Below are positions 9,431 through 19,056 of a stretch of DNA of 64,000 nt, one piece after another. The notes under the pieces were generated by a model. The model searched no databases, was not told the origin of the DNA, and saw only the letters and a list, made by a program, of their open reading frames with translations. Within the stretch, counting starts at the first letter, position 1, and each line of letters starts with the position of its first letter. A program made the position numbers and the translations under genes. The DNA is from Rhizobiales bacterium Y(2018) (lineage in GTDB: Bacteria > Pseudomonadota > Alphaproteobacteria > Rhizobiales > Aestuariivirgaceae): assembly GCA_005502925.1 (NCBI GenBank), contig SCPD01000001.1, forward strand, positions 372,001-436,000, in the 5' to 3' direction.

Positions 9431-11276
9431 ATTCAGCTTAGATCCTGACACTCGTATACTTTATGGAGCGAACTTGCAGCCACCGGCTGGTTATGTGTTT
9501 GACGCTGGGATCGCAACGACTTTCTCCCTCGACTTCGAAACAGCACTCGCTGTGCCCGTTAGCCTAGCGCTCTTCGCCGCCGAGAATCGAGATGAGATTC
9601 TCTTGCATCCGCTAGCGTTGCTCGAAGCTGCTGAACGTGTCGCTGGCAGACTACTGGTTTTTACCGACGTAGGACGCATACATGCGCAAACGCGTCCTCA
9701 CTCGCGACTTTGCTCATTGCTCGAGCGGTTTATGGTCGAAGTTGCAGCGCCCAATGGCGGAGCCTTTCATCCTAAGATGTGGGCGCTTCGATATAGGTCA
9801 ACCCTTCTCAACGCGCCATTCCGTCTGCGTCTCGTGGTGATGTCTCGAAATATGACGCGAGATCGCTCGTGGGACACGGCGTTGACACTCGATGGAGTGG
9901 CCACCGGCCGATCGCGGTCCGTAAACCGCCCCATAGTCGAGCTAATTCGCGGTTTGCCAAATCTTTGGAACGCGGGACTTCCAGAAGGGTGTCGCCAATT
10001 AGTTGACGACCTCACTGAAGACCTTTCGCGCGCGGAATGGACGCTGCCTGATCCCTTTCAGGACATCACTTTCGCCGTGAATGGTCTAGGCAATCATCCG
10101 TGGAAACCGAAGAAATGTTCACGACTTGGAATTATATCGCCATTCTGCGATGACAAGGCGCTCTCGAAACTGGCGGACCTAGCGACTAAAGAGAAGCCAA
10201 TTCTAGTTGGCCGTCCGGATGAGCTTATGTCGGTGTCACCGTTGACACTCGGTCGATTCAGCCGAGTGGCGGTGATGGATGAACTGGCGGCCACAGAGGA
10301 TGGTGAAGAGCTCGACCCAACGTCATTGCAGGGCCTTCATGCAAAGGCATTTATTGCAGAAATAGGCTGGGACACCGCGATTACCGTGGGTTCGGCCAAT
10401 GCTACACAACCTGCACTACTATCCAGCAAAAACATAGAGCTACTCGCCACAATATCTGGCAAAAGCTCGCGCGTCGGCAGTATCGAGCAGATCTTGGGCG
10501 AAAAGGGATTTGGTCGATTGACACATCCCTTTATCCCGAACGAGGTTCTTGCCCCGGATGCAGCAAACCGCGCAGCAGAGAAGCGACTTGACGTGGCCCG
10601 TCGCGAGATTTGCCTCGGCGGATTGACACTCCGTTGTGAACGCGAGACGTCGGCTGAGGGATCCGTAGTTCCTTGGCGCGTCTGGTTGATGCCTTCCGTC
10701 TCACTACCGCTCGCTGGCATTGCCGGTTTGCGCGTTTGGCTGGTCACTCGGGGCGAACCTCACGCTAAGCACGCACTCGAGTCACTGCGACTTGGACAGC
10801 CCGTTGATCTTGACCTGGTGCCGCTTGCCGATCTCACTCGGTTCCTTGCTCTTGAACTCACTGACGTTGGAGGCAACCTAAAAACCCTATTCAGCACCGG
10901 CCTCGATCTGCAAGGGCTACCGTCGGAAAGAAATGCAGCGATCTTAAGATCTATAATTGAAAACAAGGAAGCCTTCTTCCGATATTTGCGGTTGCTTCTG
11001 TCGGAACAAGGAGATCCTTTCGCTTTCGCAGTTTCTGCACAGGAAGGTTCTGGCTACGGAGCGTGGCAGAAATCGAACGACGAGTCGCCCCTCCTCGAGG
11101 AATTAGTGCGTGAATTCTGCCGGGGTGGCGATCAACTCCGGGCAATCGAGCGCTTAATCGATCGCTTGGATTCTTTGGACCTGGATAAATCAGATCCGAT
11201 TCCAGCCGACTTCAGAGCCCTTTGGCATACATTTCAGATCGCGCTTAAGGCCCAGGGAAGCACGCATGCAAAATGA
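9420..11276 (+). CDS. Phospholipase D-fold nuclease-like protein (operon gene 4)
   Basis: This 618-aa protein carries two HxK half-sites typical of the PLD superfamily. The first is FHPKMWAL (His117, Lys119) followed about 20 residues later by VVMSRNMT. The second is LHAKAFIAE (His307, Lys309) followed by VGSANAT. Two such halves make one active site. In bacterial defence loci the fold usually cuts nucleic acid. The position after the second Lys where many members have Asp holds Glu. There is no signal peptide. The ATG overlaps the DUF6361 stop by 11 bases, and the gene overlaps the helicase start by 11 bases. The PLD-plus-helicase pairing recalls DISARM (drmC) and Mokosh, but the partners here differ. 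Confidence 0.8.
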   Translation: MLNKFSLDPDTRILYGANLQPPAGYVFDAGIATTFSLDFETALAVPVSLALFAAENRDEILLHPLALLEAAERVAGRLLVFTDVGRIHAQTRPHSRLCSLLERFMVEVAAPNGGAFHPKMWALRYRSTLLNAPFRLRLVVMSRNMTRDRSWDTALTLDGVATGRSRSVNRPIVELIRGLPNLWNAGLPEGCRQLVDDLTEDLSRAEWTLPDPFQDITFAVNGLGNHPWKPKKCSRLGIISPFCDDKALSKLADLATKEKPILVGRPDELMSVSPLTLGRFSRVAVMDELAATEDGEELDPTSLQGLHAKAFIAEIGWDTAITVGSANATQPALLSSKNIELLATISGKSSRVGSIEQILGEKGFGRLTHPFIPNEVLAPDAANRAAEKRLDVARREICLGGLTLRCERETSAEGSVVPWRVWLMPSVSLPLAGIAGLRVWLVTRGEPHAKHALESLRLGQPVDLDLVPLADLTRFLALELTDVGGNLKTLFSTGLDLQGLPSERNAAILRSIIENKEAFFRYLRLLLSEQGDPFAFAVSAQEGSGYGAWQKSNDESPLLEELVREFCRGGDQLRAIERLIDRLDSLDLDKSDPIPADFRALWHTFQIALKAQGSTHAK

Positions 11277-14200
11277 TGATTTTAGCGCCGCAGTAGCATT
11301 AGCACCGCTTAAGGCCTTTCAACGCCGCACCGTTGATTATGTATTCGACCGCCTTTATGGCACAGAGGACCCAGTGCTCCGTTTTCTTGTGGCCGATGAG
11401 GTCGGTCTTGGAAAGACTCTGGTAGCGCGTGGTGTCATTGCGCGAACCATTGAACGCCTCTGGAACACACCCAAGCGGATTGATATCCTATATATCTGTT
11501 CAAATCAGGCGATCGCGGCTCAAAATCTCAATCGCCTCAATGTGCTTGGTCGCCGAGAGCTTGCCCTCCCCACCCGTATGACTTTGATCCCGTTACAATT
11601 GCGCGACCGCGAAGGTCTTGACGCTAAGATCAACTTCATAAGCCTTACACCTGGAACTACATTTGAGCTTCATTCGGCCACCGGCGTGACGCAAGAACGT
11701 GCCTTCTTGTTGCATCTACTAAAGGATCTTGTCACCTACCCACGCGGCCTTCACAACCTCCTCCAGGTCTCAGCAGGGGTGGATGCGTGGAATAACGCTG
11801 TCAACGACCTAGACCTGGAAGGGATCGACAAGGAGATCACCGAACGCTTCCGTCGAAGTGTGCAGGCCGATCAAGATTTGTTTCAAGAATTGGAGCGCCT
11901 CTGCGAGATATTTCCTCGTCGCAGGGACAAGTATCCGCCCGAAATGACCAAGCCGAGAAACAAGCTGGTCGCGAGGCTACGCGCAAAACTTTCCCACGCT
12001 TGCGTTGACGCACTTGAGCCCGACTTGATCATTATGGATGAATTCCAGCGCTTTCGCGATCTTCTACACGGCAACGGCGATGCAGCGATCCTGGCTAGGG
12101 AGATATTGGACTATGTCGATAGCGATGGCCACGCCGCCCGAACGCTGCTTCTGTCCGCAACTCCCTATCGAATGCTGACGCTCGCCGGCGACGATGCTGA
12201 AGCTGGCGATCATCACAAGGATTTCCTGGAGACGGTCAGCTTTCTATACGGAAGAGACAAGGGACCCGACATAGCCGCTGCGCTAGCACGTGAAATGCGC
12301 GCCTTTCGCAGTTTCCTTCATGGACTGCCCCTTTCCCAACCCGCTGCAATCGAAGCGCGACGGACAGTCGAACAGCGTCTGCGCGGTGTAATTGCTCGCA
12401 CGGAGCGGATCAACACCACGGTTCGACGGGATTCAATGCTGGTCGAAGTGCCCCTCGACGTCTCGATCGCAGCCGATGATCTTCTTCAGGCCGCAGTAGT
12501 CGCCAAAGTGGCGCGGGTCCTTGATGCGCCGGAAATCGTCGAATATTGGAAGTCGGCACCATACCTCCTTAACTTTATGCGACACTACAAGCTAAAGGAA
12601 TTACTGGAGCAACGTATCAACGACACCAATCCCGATCTCTGCGAAGCAATACAGGCAGCGCGGTCAGCAATGCTCAATCGCAAGACACTCAATCTCTATT
12701 CGCCATTGGAACCTGCCAATGGTCGCATGCGAGCTGTTATCAAGGAGATCTTTGACGCTGGTCTGGAAAAGCACCTCTGGATACCGCCAGCCTTGCCATA
12801 CTATGGAGACGACCGACACGTTAAGCCCTTGACCAAGGGATTGATATTTTCCTCCTGGTCCATGGTTCCAGATGCGGTTGCTGCGCTACTCACATACGAA
12901 GCAGAACGCCGAATGGGCGCTGGTGATTCTGGCCAGCGATACTTTGACCAGCAACGCGCACGACCACTTCAGTTTGGACACGATCAAGGTCGATTGGCCG
13001 GGCTGAGAGCTCTGTTATTGATCTATCCCTCGCCGAGGTTGGCAGAAATTGCTGATCCACTCGCAATCTTTGCCGAAAAAAGCCGCACACTTTCACAAGA
13101 AGACATACGTGACGCTATCGGAAAGCGCCTTGATCAGGTGATACATTTAATTGAAACCGGGTCTCAAACAGGATCCGACGGAAGCATGGTTGAATGGGCG
13201 CTCCCAGCGGCCATTGACGCAATGTCTGGTTCGCGTGCCGGCGAATGGTTATCTTCTTCAGGTGGATTGTCTTCGCTTGCTAGCGAGGATGGCTTCCAAG
13301 AACATGTGGCCGAGCTTAACAAGGCAAGAACGGCACGAGATTTTGGCTCGGTCACTGACGATGTCCGGTCTCTCCTTGTTGATATTGCGCTGGGCAGCCC
13401 TGCCATTTGTGCTCTTCGTGCGATACGTCGGATTGCACCGGAGCTTGCATGGGACGATCCACACTTACTCGGTGCCGCGGCGCAGGTTGCCTGGGCTTTT
13501 CGAACACTGTTCAATCAGCATGATGCTGTAGCTCTACTACGACGTGGGGCAGATGACCGCTATTGGCATCGTGTTTTGACCTATAGCGTTGATCACAATC
13601 TCCAAGCAGTGCTTGACGAGTATGCTCACTACTTAGTCGAAGCTGAAGGGCTGATGACACGCACACCTGAGGAACGTGTGGCCGGCGTTGCAAAGGCAAT
13701 GGCCACCGCCCTATCTATTAGGCCTTCTCAGATTGACGTTGACGAACCACGAGTGAAAAGTGGTGCGTTAGCAATACGAAAGTTCCAGATGCGCGGGCGC
13801 TTCGCCATGCGCCTTGCTGATTATCGCGATGAGGAAGGCGCAGTTGCTCGCCTGGGCGCGGTCAGAGACGCGTTCAATTCACCGTTCCGACCATTTGTCC
13901 TGGCTACCACATCAATCGGTCAAGAGGGGCTGGACTTTCACCCTTATTGCTACCGGATTTACCACTGGAATTTGCCGGGAAATCCGGTGGAACTTGAGCA
14001 AAGAGAGGGCCGGATTCATCGTTTCAAGAGCCATGCGATCCGTCTCAATCTGGCCGAGCGCCAAGGCCTAACGATACGCGGAAGTGGGCAGGCGCCCGAC
14101 GACCCATGGAAGTTTATGTTCGATCGGGCGCGATCCGAAGCAATAGTTGATAGCGATATTATTCCTTACTGGATCTATGAAGGTTCCGTGCAAGTTGAGC

Positions 14201-14445
14201 GCCGGGTCCCTCTTCTGCCGTTCAGCCGTGAAGTAGCGAGATTGGACTGGCTGAAGCGTAGCCTAGTTATATACAGACTTGCTTTTGGCCAGCCACGTCA
14301 AGATGACCTGCTCCAATACCTGCATAGTTTAGCTGAATTGAAACTGGACCCTGCGGTCCTAGCAAGTCTTCAGATCTCGCTTGAACCCCATCAGGGTCGA
14401 CGTGAATATCGCGGAAGGCCTTCCTCACTCACTCACCTAGCCTAG
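11266..14445 (+). CDS. SNF2-like superfamily 2 helicase (operon gene 5)
   Basis: This 1059-aa protein is a superfamily 2 motor. Motif I is ADEVGLGKT (ends at about residue 51), motif II is IIMDEFQRF (about 256-264, DEFQ rather than DEAH), motif III is LLLSATPYRM (about 295-304), and the C-terminal RecA lobe carries SIGQEGLDFHPYC and QREGRIHRF (about 890-920). Between the lobes is a long insertion (about 330-830) that I cannot assign. It lacks the DUF1998 partner and the helicase layout typical of DISARM. It is the last gene of the overlapping operon. The likely job is ATP-driven translocation or remodelling of invading DNA for the PLD and PD-(D/E)XK nucleases. Confidence 0.85.
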   Translation: MQNDDFSAAVALAPLKAFQRRTVDYVFDRLYGTEDPVLRFLVADEVGLGKTLVARGVIARTIERLWNTPKRIDILYICSNQAIAAQNLNRLNVLGRRELALPTRMTLIPLQLRDREGLDAKINFISLTPGTTFELHSATGVTQERAFLLHLLKDLVTYPRGLHNLLQVSAGVDAWNNAVNDLDLEGIDKEITERFRRSVQADQDLFQELERLCEIFPRRRDKYPPEMTKPRNKLVARLRAKLSHACVDALEPDLIIMDEFQRFRDLLHGNGDAAILAREILDYVDSDGHAARTLLLSATPYRMLTLAGDDAEAGDHHKDFLETVSFLYGRDKGPDIAAALAREMRAFRSFLHGLPLSQPAAIEARRTVEQRLRGVIARTERINTTVRRDSMLVEVPLDVSIAADDLLQAAVVAKVARVLDAPEIVEYWKSAPYLLNFMRHYKLKELLEQRINDTNPDLCEAIQAARSAMLNRKTLNLYSPLEPANGRMRAVIKEIFDAGLEKHLWIPPALPYYGDDRHVKPLTKGLIFSSWSMVPDAVAALLTYEAERRMGAGDSGQRYFDQQRARPLQFGHDQGRLAGLRALLLIYPSPRLAEIADPLAIFAEKSRTLSQEDIRDAIGKRLDQVIHLIETGSQTGSDGSMVEWALPAAIDAMSGSRAGEWLSSSGGLSSLASEDGFQEHVAELNKARTARDFGSVTDDVRSLLVDIALGSPAICALRAIRRIAPELAWDDPHLLGAAAQVAWAFRTLFNQHDAVALLRRGADDRYWHRVLTYSVDHNLQAVLDEYAHYLVEAEGLMTRTPEERVAGVAKAMATALSIRPSQIDVDEPRVKSGALAIRKFQMRGRFAMRLADYRDEEGAVARLGAVRDAFNSPFRPFVLATTSIGQEGLDFHPYCYRIYHWNLPGNPVELEQREGRIHRFKSHAIRLNLAERQGLTIRGSGQAPDDPWKFMFDRARSEAIVDSDIIPYWIYEGSVQVERRVPLLPFSREVARLDWLKRSLVIYRLAFGQPRQDDLLQYLHSLAELKLDPAVLASLQISLEPHQGRREYRGRPSSLTHLA

Positions 14446-14463
14446 GATCATTCTCCCTTTATA

Positions 14464-14514
14464 GGTGACGACAGAAATTGTCACCCTCCTCATCGATAAT
14501 TCCAAAAGCGAGGA
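14464..14514 (+). promoter_or_regulatory. Paired hairpins upstream of first 89-aa gene
   Basis: Two overlapping inverted repeats are visible. GGTGAC (14464-14469) pairs with GTCACC (14480-14485) across a 10-base loop. TCCTC (14487-14491) can pair with GAGGA (14510-14514), the probable ribosome-binding site of the gene starting at 14524. The 13-base block GTCACCCTCCTCA (14480-14492) recurs before the second paralogue at 19070. Sequestering of the ribosome-binding site, or an operator in the first palindrome, are both possible. This is inferred from sequence only. Confidence 0.45.
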
Positions 14515-14523
14515 AACACGACA

Positions 14524-14793
14524 ATGCGAACTTTACATGCGCGCAAAAGATGTCAACAGCGCGCAATACGAGGTGACGTCATCGATCTATTGTTAGACTT
14601 TGGACAGTGCCGCCGTCGGCAACGTGCTGATGCGTATTTTATGGACCATCGTGCCCGCAGGACCGCTCAGCGAGCGCTCGGCCCCAAAGTGTTTGCAAAG
14701 CTAGCTGATCGTCTTGACTGCTACCTGGTCGTATCGGATGACGGTGACCTCGTTACAGCTGCCAATCGGATACGAAAACTGAAGCTCAAGTAG
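14524..14793 (+). CDS. 89-aa DUF4258/RelE-toxin-like small protein, copy 1
   Basis: This small basic protein begins HARKRCQQRAI and continues through ID-LLLDFGQ, YFMDHRARR, AKLADRL and VVSDDGDLVTA. I recognise a widespread family of about 90-aa proteins (DUF4258-like) with a compact alpha/beta fold reminiscent of RelE-type toxins, whose function I do not know. About 68 of 89 residues match the second copy at 19113. GAGGA sits ten bases before the ATG. It stands between the five-gene operon and the SbcD/SbcC-like pair, on the same strand. With no antitoxin-like neighbour visible, a toxin role is only a possibility. Confidence 0.7.
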   Translation: MRTLHARKRCQQRAIRGDVIDLLLDFGQCRRRQRADAYFMDHRARRTAQRALGPKVFAKLADRLDCYLVVSDDGDLVTAANRIRKLKLK

Positions 14794-15103
14794 AAGGCGG
14801 TAGGCCGCACTTGCAGAATCGCGACCATGGCGGCAACGGTTGGTATGCGGGTGTGCAAAACGCGATTAGATTCGGACTAGCAGTGCACTTCTGAGATGAG
14901 AGATCGAATTGAAGCCCAAGCTGGCAGATCTGACGTGACAGAATTTGACATGTCGGTCTCATAAACTTCCCTCATATTGGGCTTGCCGACCCGTTGCCAC
15001 TATTTAACTTCGGGGCTCCCACCATGGGTTGATGATGATTGCGCGCGCCCTACTTCGATCCGGAAACTCCAATCCTCGAAAAGCGATCTAAGCAACGAGT
15101 TCA
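14794..15103 (+). other. Intergenic region before the SbcD/SbcC-like pair
   Basis: About 310 bases lie without a convincing gene. The stretch presumably holds the promoter of the nuclease-ATPase pair. No clear -35/-10 boxes, terminator hairpin or repeat stand out. I cannot say more from sequence alone. Confidence 0.4.
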
Positions 15104-16303
15104 ATGGAAGCAGTCATGCAGCTCAATGACCTAAAGCTACGTCATTCTCATGTTTATCTTGGCGGCATACGATTCATTCACACCGCCGACTGGCAGATCG
15201 GCAAACCGTTCCGAACGTTCGGCGAGCGCGAGCCAATGTTGCGGCAGGCAAGGCTTGCCGCAATCGAGAACATTGGCAGGCTGGCAATGGTGGAGAGTGC
15301 TCAACACGTGCTGATTGCCGGCGACTTCTACGATACCGAATCGCCTACACAGAAGACCTTGCTGGAGCCTCTGGAGCGTATGCGGCAATTTCCGAATGTC
15401 GCCTGGCATGTTATTTCCGGTAATCACGATCCACACCGAGGCAACGGTCTCTGGGATCGCGTGCAATCCACTAGCCTCCCGCCGAATGTTCATTTGCACC
15501 TCGCGCCCGAGTCGGTTGCGCTTGGCGACAATGCTGTGCTGCTGCCTGCACCCATGCGACGCAAGAGTGAGGCTTCTGACCTGACCCAATGGATGAGCGA
15601 CGCCCCCACCCCACCTGGCCTCATCCGCATCGGGCTCGCCCATGGCTCGGTCACGGGCTTCGATGTAGGCGGTGAAGCTAATAATCCCATCGCACCGGAC
15701 CGCGCCAGCCGCGCAGGTCTAGACTATCTAGCCCTCGGTGATTGGCATCGCACCATGCAAATCAATGACAGGACGTGGTATGCGGGAACCCCGGAGGCCG
15801 ACAGGTTCAACAGCCAGGAATTGGGCCAAGCGCTGATCGTCGACATTCCCGCCTCCGGAGCTCCGCCTTTGGTAACGCCAGCAACCACCGGCACTTATCG
15901 CTGGCTCACGATGACCGAAGACCTCCGCGACACGCCCGAACTGGAAGGTTTGGAAAACCGGCTTCGGGCGCTGCAAGACTCTACGACAATGGTCCTGAAG
16001 CTCTCCATCATGGGTGCCCTGCCGATCAGCGGGCGTGCTGAACTCGAGCGCCGTCTCAGTGGAGTTGAAGCCTCGATGTTCCATCTGGCAACCGACCTTA
16101 ACGCCCTACGGGTGCGGCCGACGACTGGCGACCTTGAAGCTATTGATTTTGGTGGAGTGCTGCGCGAGGCAGCCGATACGTTAAAGGCCCTTTCCGAGGA
16201 TAGCAACCGCACGGGGGCGGAGCGCTTACGGGCCGAGGAAGCCCTGATCCAGCTCTTCCTGATGACCACCGGCAACACCAGCATGATAGGAACCGCAAGT
16301 TGA
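15104..16303 (+). CDS. Mre11/SbcD-like (YhaO-type) metallophosphoesterase
   Basis: This 399-aa calcineurin-fold DNA nuclease has its metal-site motifs in order: HTADWQIG (Asp29, with Gln31 where SbcD has His), GDFYD (73-77), GNHD (106-109), LAHGS (His180) and GDWH (212-215). Only the first-motif His is replaced, a variant I associate with a YhaO-like branch. An ATG at 15116 is an alternative start, and no strong ribosome-binding site decides. Its stop overlaps the TTG start of the ATPase gene. The pair should form a nuclease-ATPase complex acting on DNA ends or hairpins. The location between defence operons suggests an anti-invader function. Confidence 0.8.
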   Translation: MEAVMQLNDLKLRHSHVYLGGIRFIHTADWQIGKPFRTFGEREPMLRQARLAAIENIGRLAMVESAQHVLIAGDFYDTESPTQKTLLEPLERMRQFPNVAWHVISGNHDPHRGNGLWDRVQSTSLPPNVHLHLAPESVALGDNAVLLPAPMRRKSEASDLTQWMSDAPTPPGLIRIGLAHGSVTGFDVGGEANNPIAPDRASRAGLDYLALGDWHRTMQINDRTWYAGTPEADRFNSQELGQALIVDIPASGAPPLVTPATTGTYRWLTMTEDLRDTPELEGLENRLRALQDSTTMVLKLSIMGALPISGRAELERRLSGVEASMFHLATDLNALRVRPTTGDLEAIDFGGVLREAADTLKALSEDSNRTGAERLRAEEALIQLFLMTTGNTSMIGTAS

Positions 16304-18972
16304 GACTCACAAACGTTGAGATCGATGGCGTCGGTCGCTTCGGAACTCCCGCTCGCATCGAGGGCTTGGAAGCCGGCGTCAACATTCTGGCCGCCGGAAA
16401 CGAGGCGGGAAAATCCACGTTCTTCCGGGCTATCCGCACTTGCCTGTTCGAACGGCATGGATCCAGAAACCGCGACGTGATGGCGCTCGCCACCGATGGC
16501 TTGTCGCTTCCCGTTACGATCAAAATCAGCTTCGAACGTGGCGGACAATCCTACGAAATAAGCAAAACCTTCTTAAAGAGCACGTCGGCGAGCCTGCGCC
16601 GCGGCGGCGTGGAGATTGCCCGCAACACTGCGGCTGACGAGGAGCTGTGGAATCTTCTCGGAATAGCCCATGGCAGCAGCGGTAGCCGGTCGGTCGACGA
16701 GGCGGCCTTCGGCATTCTCTGGGTTGACCAAGGCAAGTCTTTCGCCGCGCCGGACCCCTCAGAGGCGGCGACTTCCGCCTTGAATGCGGCAATTCAGCAG
16801 GAGGTCGGAATGCTGGTTGGCGGTGAGCGCGCCCGGCAGGTCCTAGGCAGCTTGTCGGCTGAACTCGCCAAGCTCGCTACACGCACCGGCAAGCCCAAGA
16901 CTGGCAGTCCGTTGGCCGAGGCCTTGGAACAATCAGAGGTTATCGCTCAATCTCTCAGGGAGGCTAAGGAGCGACTTGAGCTACTTGACAGCAGTATGGA
17001 GGAGCTTGCGAAACTCCGCAGCGAACGCACGATCCTAACTGCCCCGGCAGATCTGGCCAAACTGCGGTCCGATCTTGAAGATGCGCAGAGACTATTTGAT
17101 GCTGGGGAGCAAGCAGCCGCGGCTCTTCGCATCTTCGAATCCGACGAGCGCCAGACCGCAACGGCGCTCGGTTCCCAGGTGACGCAGCTCGAGTCCCTGA
17201 TGGAGCATATCCAGCGCATTGACAGGAACCGTGAGCGCAGCGCGAAACTCGCTGGTGAACTCAGCCCCTTAAAGGCGGAGGAAACCGATGCCAGGGAAAA
17301 AGTCGCAGCCTCCTACGTTCGTATCGGCGATATCGACAAGCAGCTCCAAAGCGTCGAAGCGGAAGAGAGCCGGCTCCGGCGGATTGCAGCCGTCATGCAG
17401 AAATCATCAGCTCGCGCCGCCCTTGAGAGCCGGCTGAACGCTTTTCGGGACTACGAAGCACGACTCGCCCACACTGAAGCAGGCCTCAGGGTTAACAGCG
17501 TCGATGCAGCGGCCGTCTCCGCGCTGGACGAGATCGAACGGGACGCTGACAAGCTCACGGCCCGGCTTGAGGCCAGCGCAGCGCAGCTGAGCGTCGAGCG
17601 GCACGGATCCTCAGTTGTCACCATTAACGGTCAGCGACTCGAATCCAAGGCAGACCGTGCAATTACGGAACCGTTGACGATTACCGTGTCTGACGACGTC
17701 ACCATCAGGATCACGCCCGCGAATGAGAACCTTGCAGCAACGCAGAAGCAGCGAGACGCCCTTCAGCGGCGCCTACAACAGCTTCTTGCCAAGCACAGCG
17801 TCAACACGTCGGCCCAGCTGCGCAACGCCCGTGTCGCCCGTAACCTTTTGGAAGAAGCACAGCGTGGACTGACCGCCGAGAAATCGGCCTTGGGCGCAAA
17901 AGACCCAGTGTCGGCTGAGATTGCAGACATCGCGGCGGAGTTATCAAGGATAGAGAGTGAAATAGAGCGGATCCATATCGAATACGGATCTGATGCACTT
18001 CTCTCCCCCGAAAAGATCGGGCTGCGGCTGGTCGGCCTTCAACAATCGCGCGATACACTCCAGCCAGAACGCAGCCAGTGCGAGGCTATCATCAAGGACC
18101 GGAATGCCGTTATCTCGAAGATTGCCGATAGCCGCGGCACTTTGCAGGGCCAGATGACCGAGATCACCAACCAGCTCAAGATCGATCTCACTACTATCCC
18201 TGACGAACAGCGGACTGAAACGATGCGGGCCGCGGAGGATAAGAAAGCCAGGTTGTCGGAAGACCAGCGGATAGCAGCGCTCGCGCTCGCCGAAAAGCGG
18301 CGGTCGACACCGGATGCTGAAGAGCTTGAGCGCCGACGCAATCGCGTTAGCCGGTTGAAGGTTGTTGTTCACAATCGCGAGTCACAGATCTCCGCGCTGG
18401 CCCAGCGCATCGCCAATCTCGAAGGTCAGATCATATCCGCTGGCGGCGATGGCCTTGGCGAACGCGTGGCCAACTTGGGGGACCAGTTAGAAATTATCAA
18501 TGCGGAGGCTGCCCGCCAGAACGCGAAGGTTGAAACATTAAGATTGCTCCATGAGATTATCTTCGGGAGCTACGAGAAGCGACGTGAACAGCTCAATTCA
18601 CCCTTGCGACGCCACCTGAAGCCATTCCTGAACGATGTTTTCCCCCAGTCGGAGATAGAGATTGGCGACGGGTTCGCGGTTACCGGCCTGCGCCGCAATG
18701 GGCCTTGCAGCGAGCATTTCGATCGACTTTCGGCCGGCACCAAGGAACAGATCGCCGTCCTGGTCCGCCTCGCCATGGGCGCCATGATCTGCGAACGCGG
18801 TGAGGAAGTGCCCATCATCCTCGATGATGCCCTCGTCTTTTCCGATGACGTTCGTATCGAGCAGATGTTCGACGCTCTCAATCGAGCCGGTAAGAATCAA
18901 CAGGTGATCGTCTTCACTTGCCGCGCCAGATCCTTTGCTTCTCTCGGGGGCCGGCAACTCCAAATCGGCTAA
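16300..18972 (+). CDS. Rad50/SbcC/YhaN-like coiled-coil ATPase
   Basis: This 890-aa SMC-type ATPase has an N-terminal Walker A GNEAGKST (33-40), a Q-loop-like WVDQGKSF (about 145), long coiled coils, an ABC signature LSAGTKEQ (about 811) and Walker B PIILDDALVFSDD (about 837). No CxxC zinc hook is visible. Instead a short beta-rich segment (VVTINGQR... TITVSDDVTIRI, about 438-472) interrupts the coils. It uses a TTG start overlapping the upstream stop (TTGA), so translation is coupled to the nuclease gene. Size and signature resemble YhaN more than E. coli SbcC. It should clamp DNA and gate the partner nuclease through ATP binding. Confidence 0.8.
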   Translation: MRLTNVEIDGVGRFGTPARIEGLEAGVNILAAGNEAGKSTFFRAIRTCLFERHGSRNRDVMALATDGLSLPVTIKISFERGGQSYEISKTFLKSTSASLRRGGVEIARNTAADEELWNLLGIAHGSSGSRSVDEAAFGILWVDQGKSFAAPDPSEAATSALNAAIQQEVGMLVGGERARQVLGSLSAELAKLATRTGKPKTGSPLAEALEQSEVIAQSLREAKERLELLDSSMEELAKLRSERTILTAPADLAKLRSDLEDAQRLFDAGEQAAAALRIFESDERQTATALGSQVTQLESLMEHIQRIDRNRERSAKLAGELSPLKAEETDAREKVAASYVRIGDIDKQLQSVEAEESRLRRIAAVMQKSSARAALESRLNAFRDYEARLAHTEAGLRVNSVDAAAVSALDEIERDADKLTARLEASAAQLSVERHGSSVVTINGQRLESKADRAITEPLTITVSDDVTIRITPANENLAATQKQRDALQRRLQQLLAKHSVNTSAQLRNARVARNLLEEAQRGLTAEKSALGAKDPVSAEIADIAAELSRIESEIERIHIEYGSDALLSPEKIGLRLVGLQQSRDTLQPERSQCEAIIKDRNAVISKIADSRGTLQGQMTEITNQLKIDLTTIPDEQRTETMRAAEDKKARLSEDQRIAALALAEKRRSTPDAEELERRRNRVSRLKVVVHNRESQISALAQRIANLEGQIISAGGDGLGERVANLGDQLEIINAEAARQNAKVETLRLLHEIIFGSYEKRREQLNSPLRRHLKPFLNDVFPQSEIEIGDGFAVTGLRRNGPCSEHFDRLSAGTKEQIAVLVRLAMGAMICERGEEVPIILDDALVFSDDVRIEQMFDALNRAGKNQQVIVFTCRARSFASLGGRQLQIG

Positions 18973-19056
18973 TGTAAATTCTAGTCTCATAGGCTCCGAG
19001 GGCGGACCGCCTTACTCTGGTTACTCTCTAGATGGAGTCTAAAGCAGGGCTGCTCA

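Noticed and set aside
2183-14445. Assignment to DISARM
   Set aside because: DISARM needs a DUF1998 (drmB) gene and a methylase in its core. Here only the PLD and helicase types are shared, and DUF6361, PD-(D/E)XK and UvrD genes are extra.
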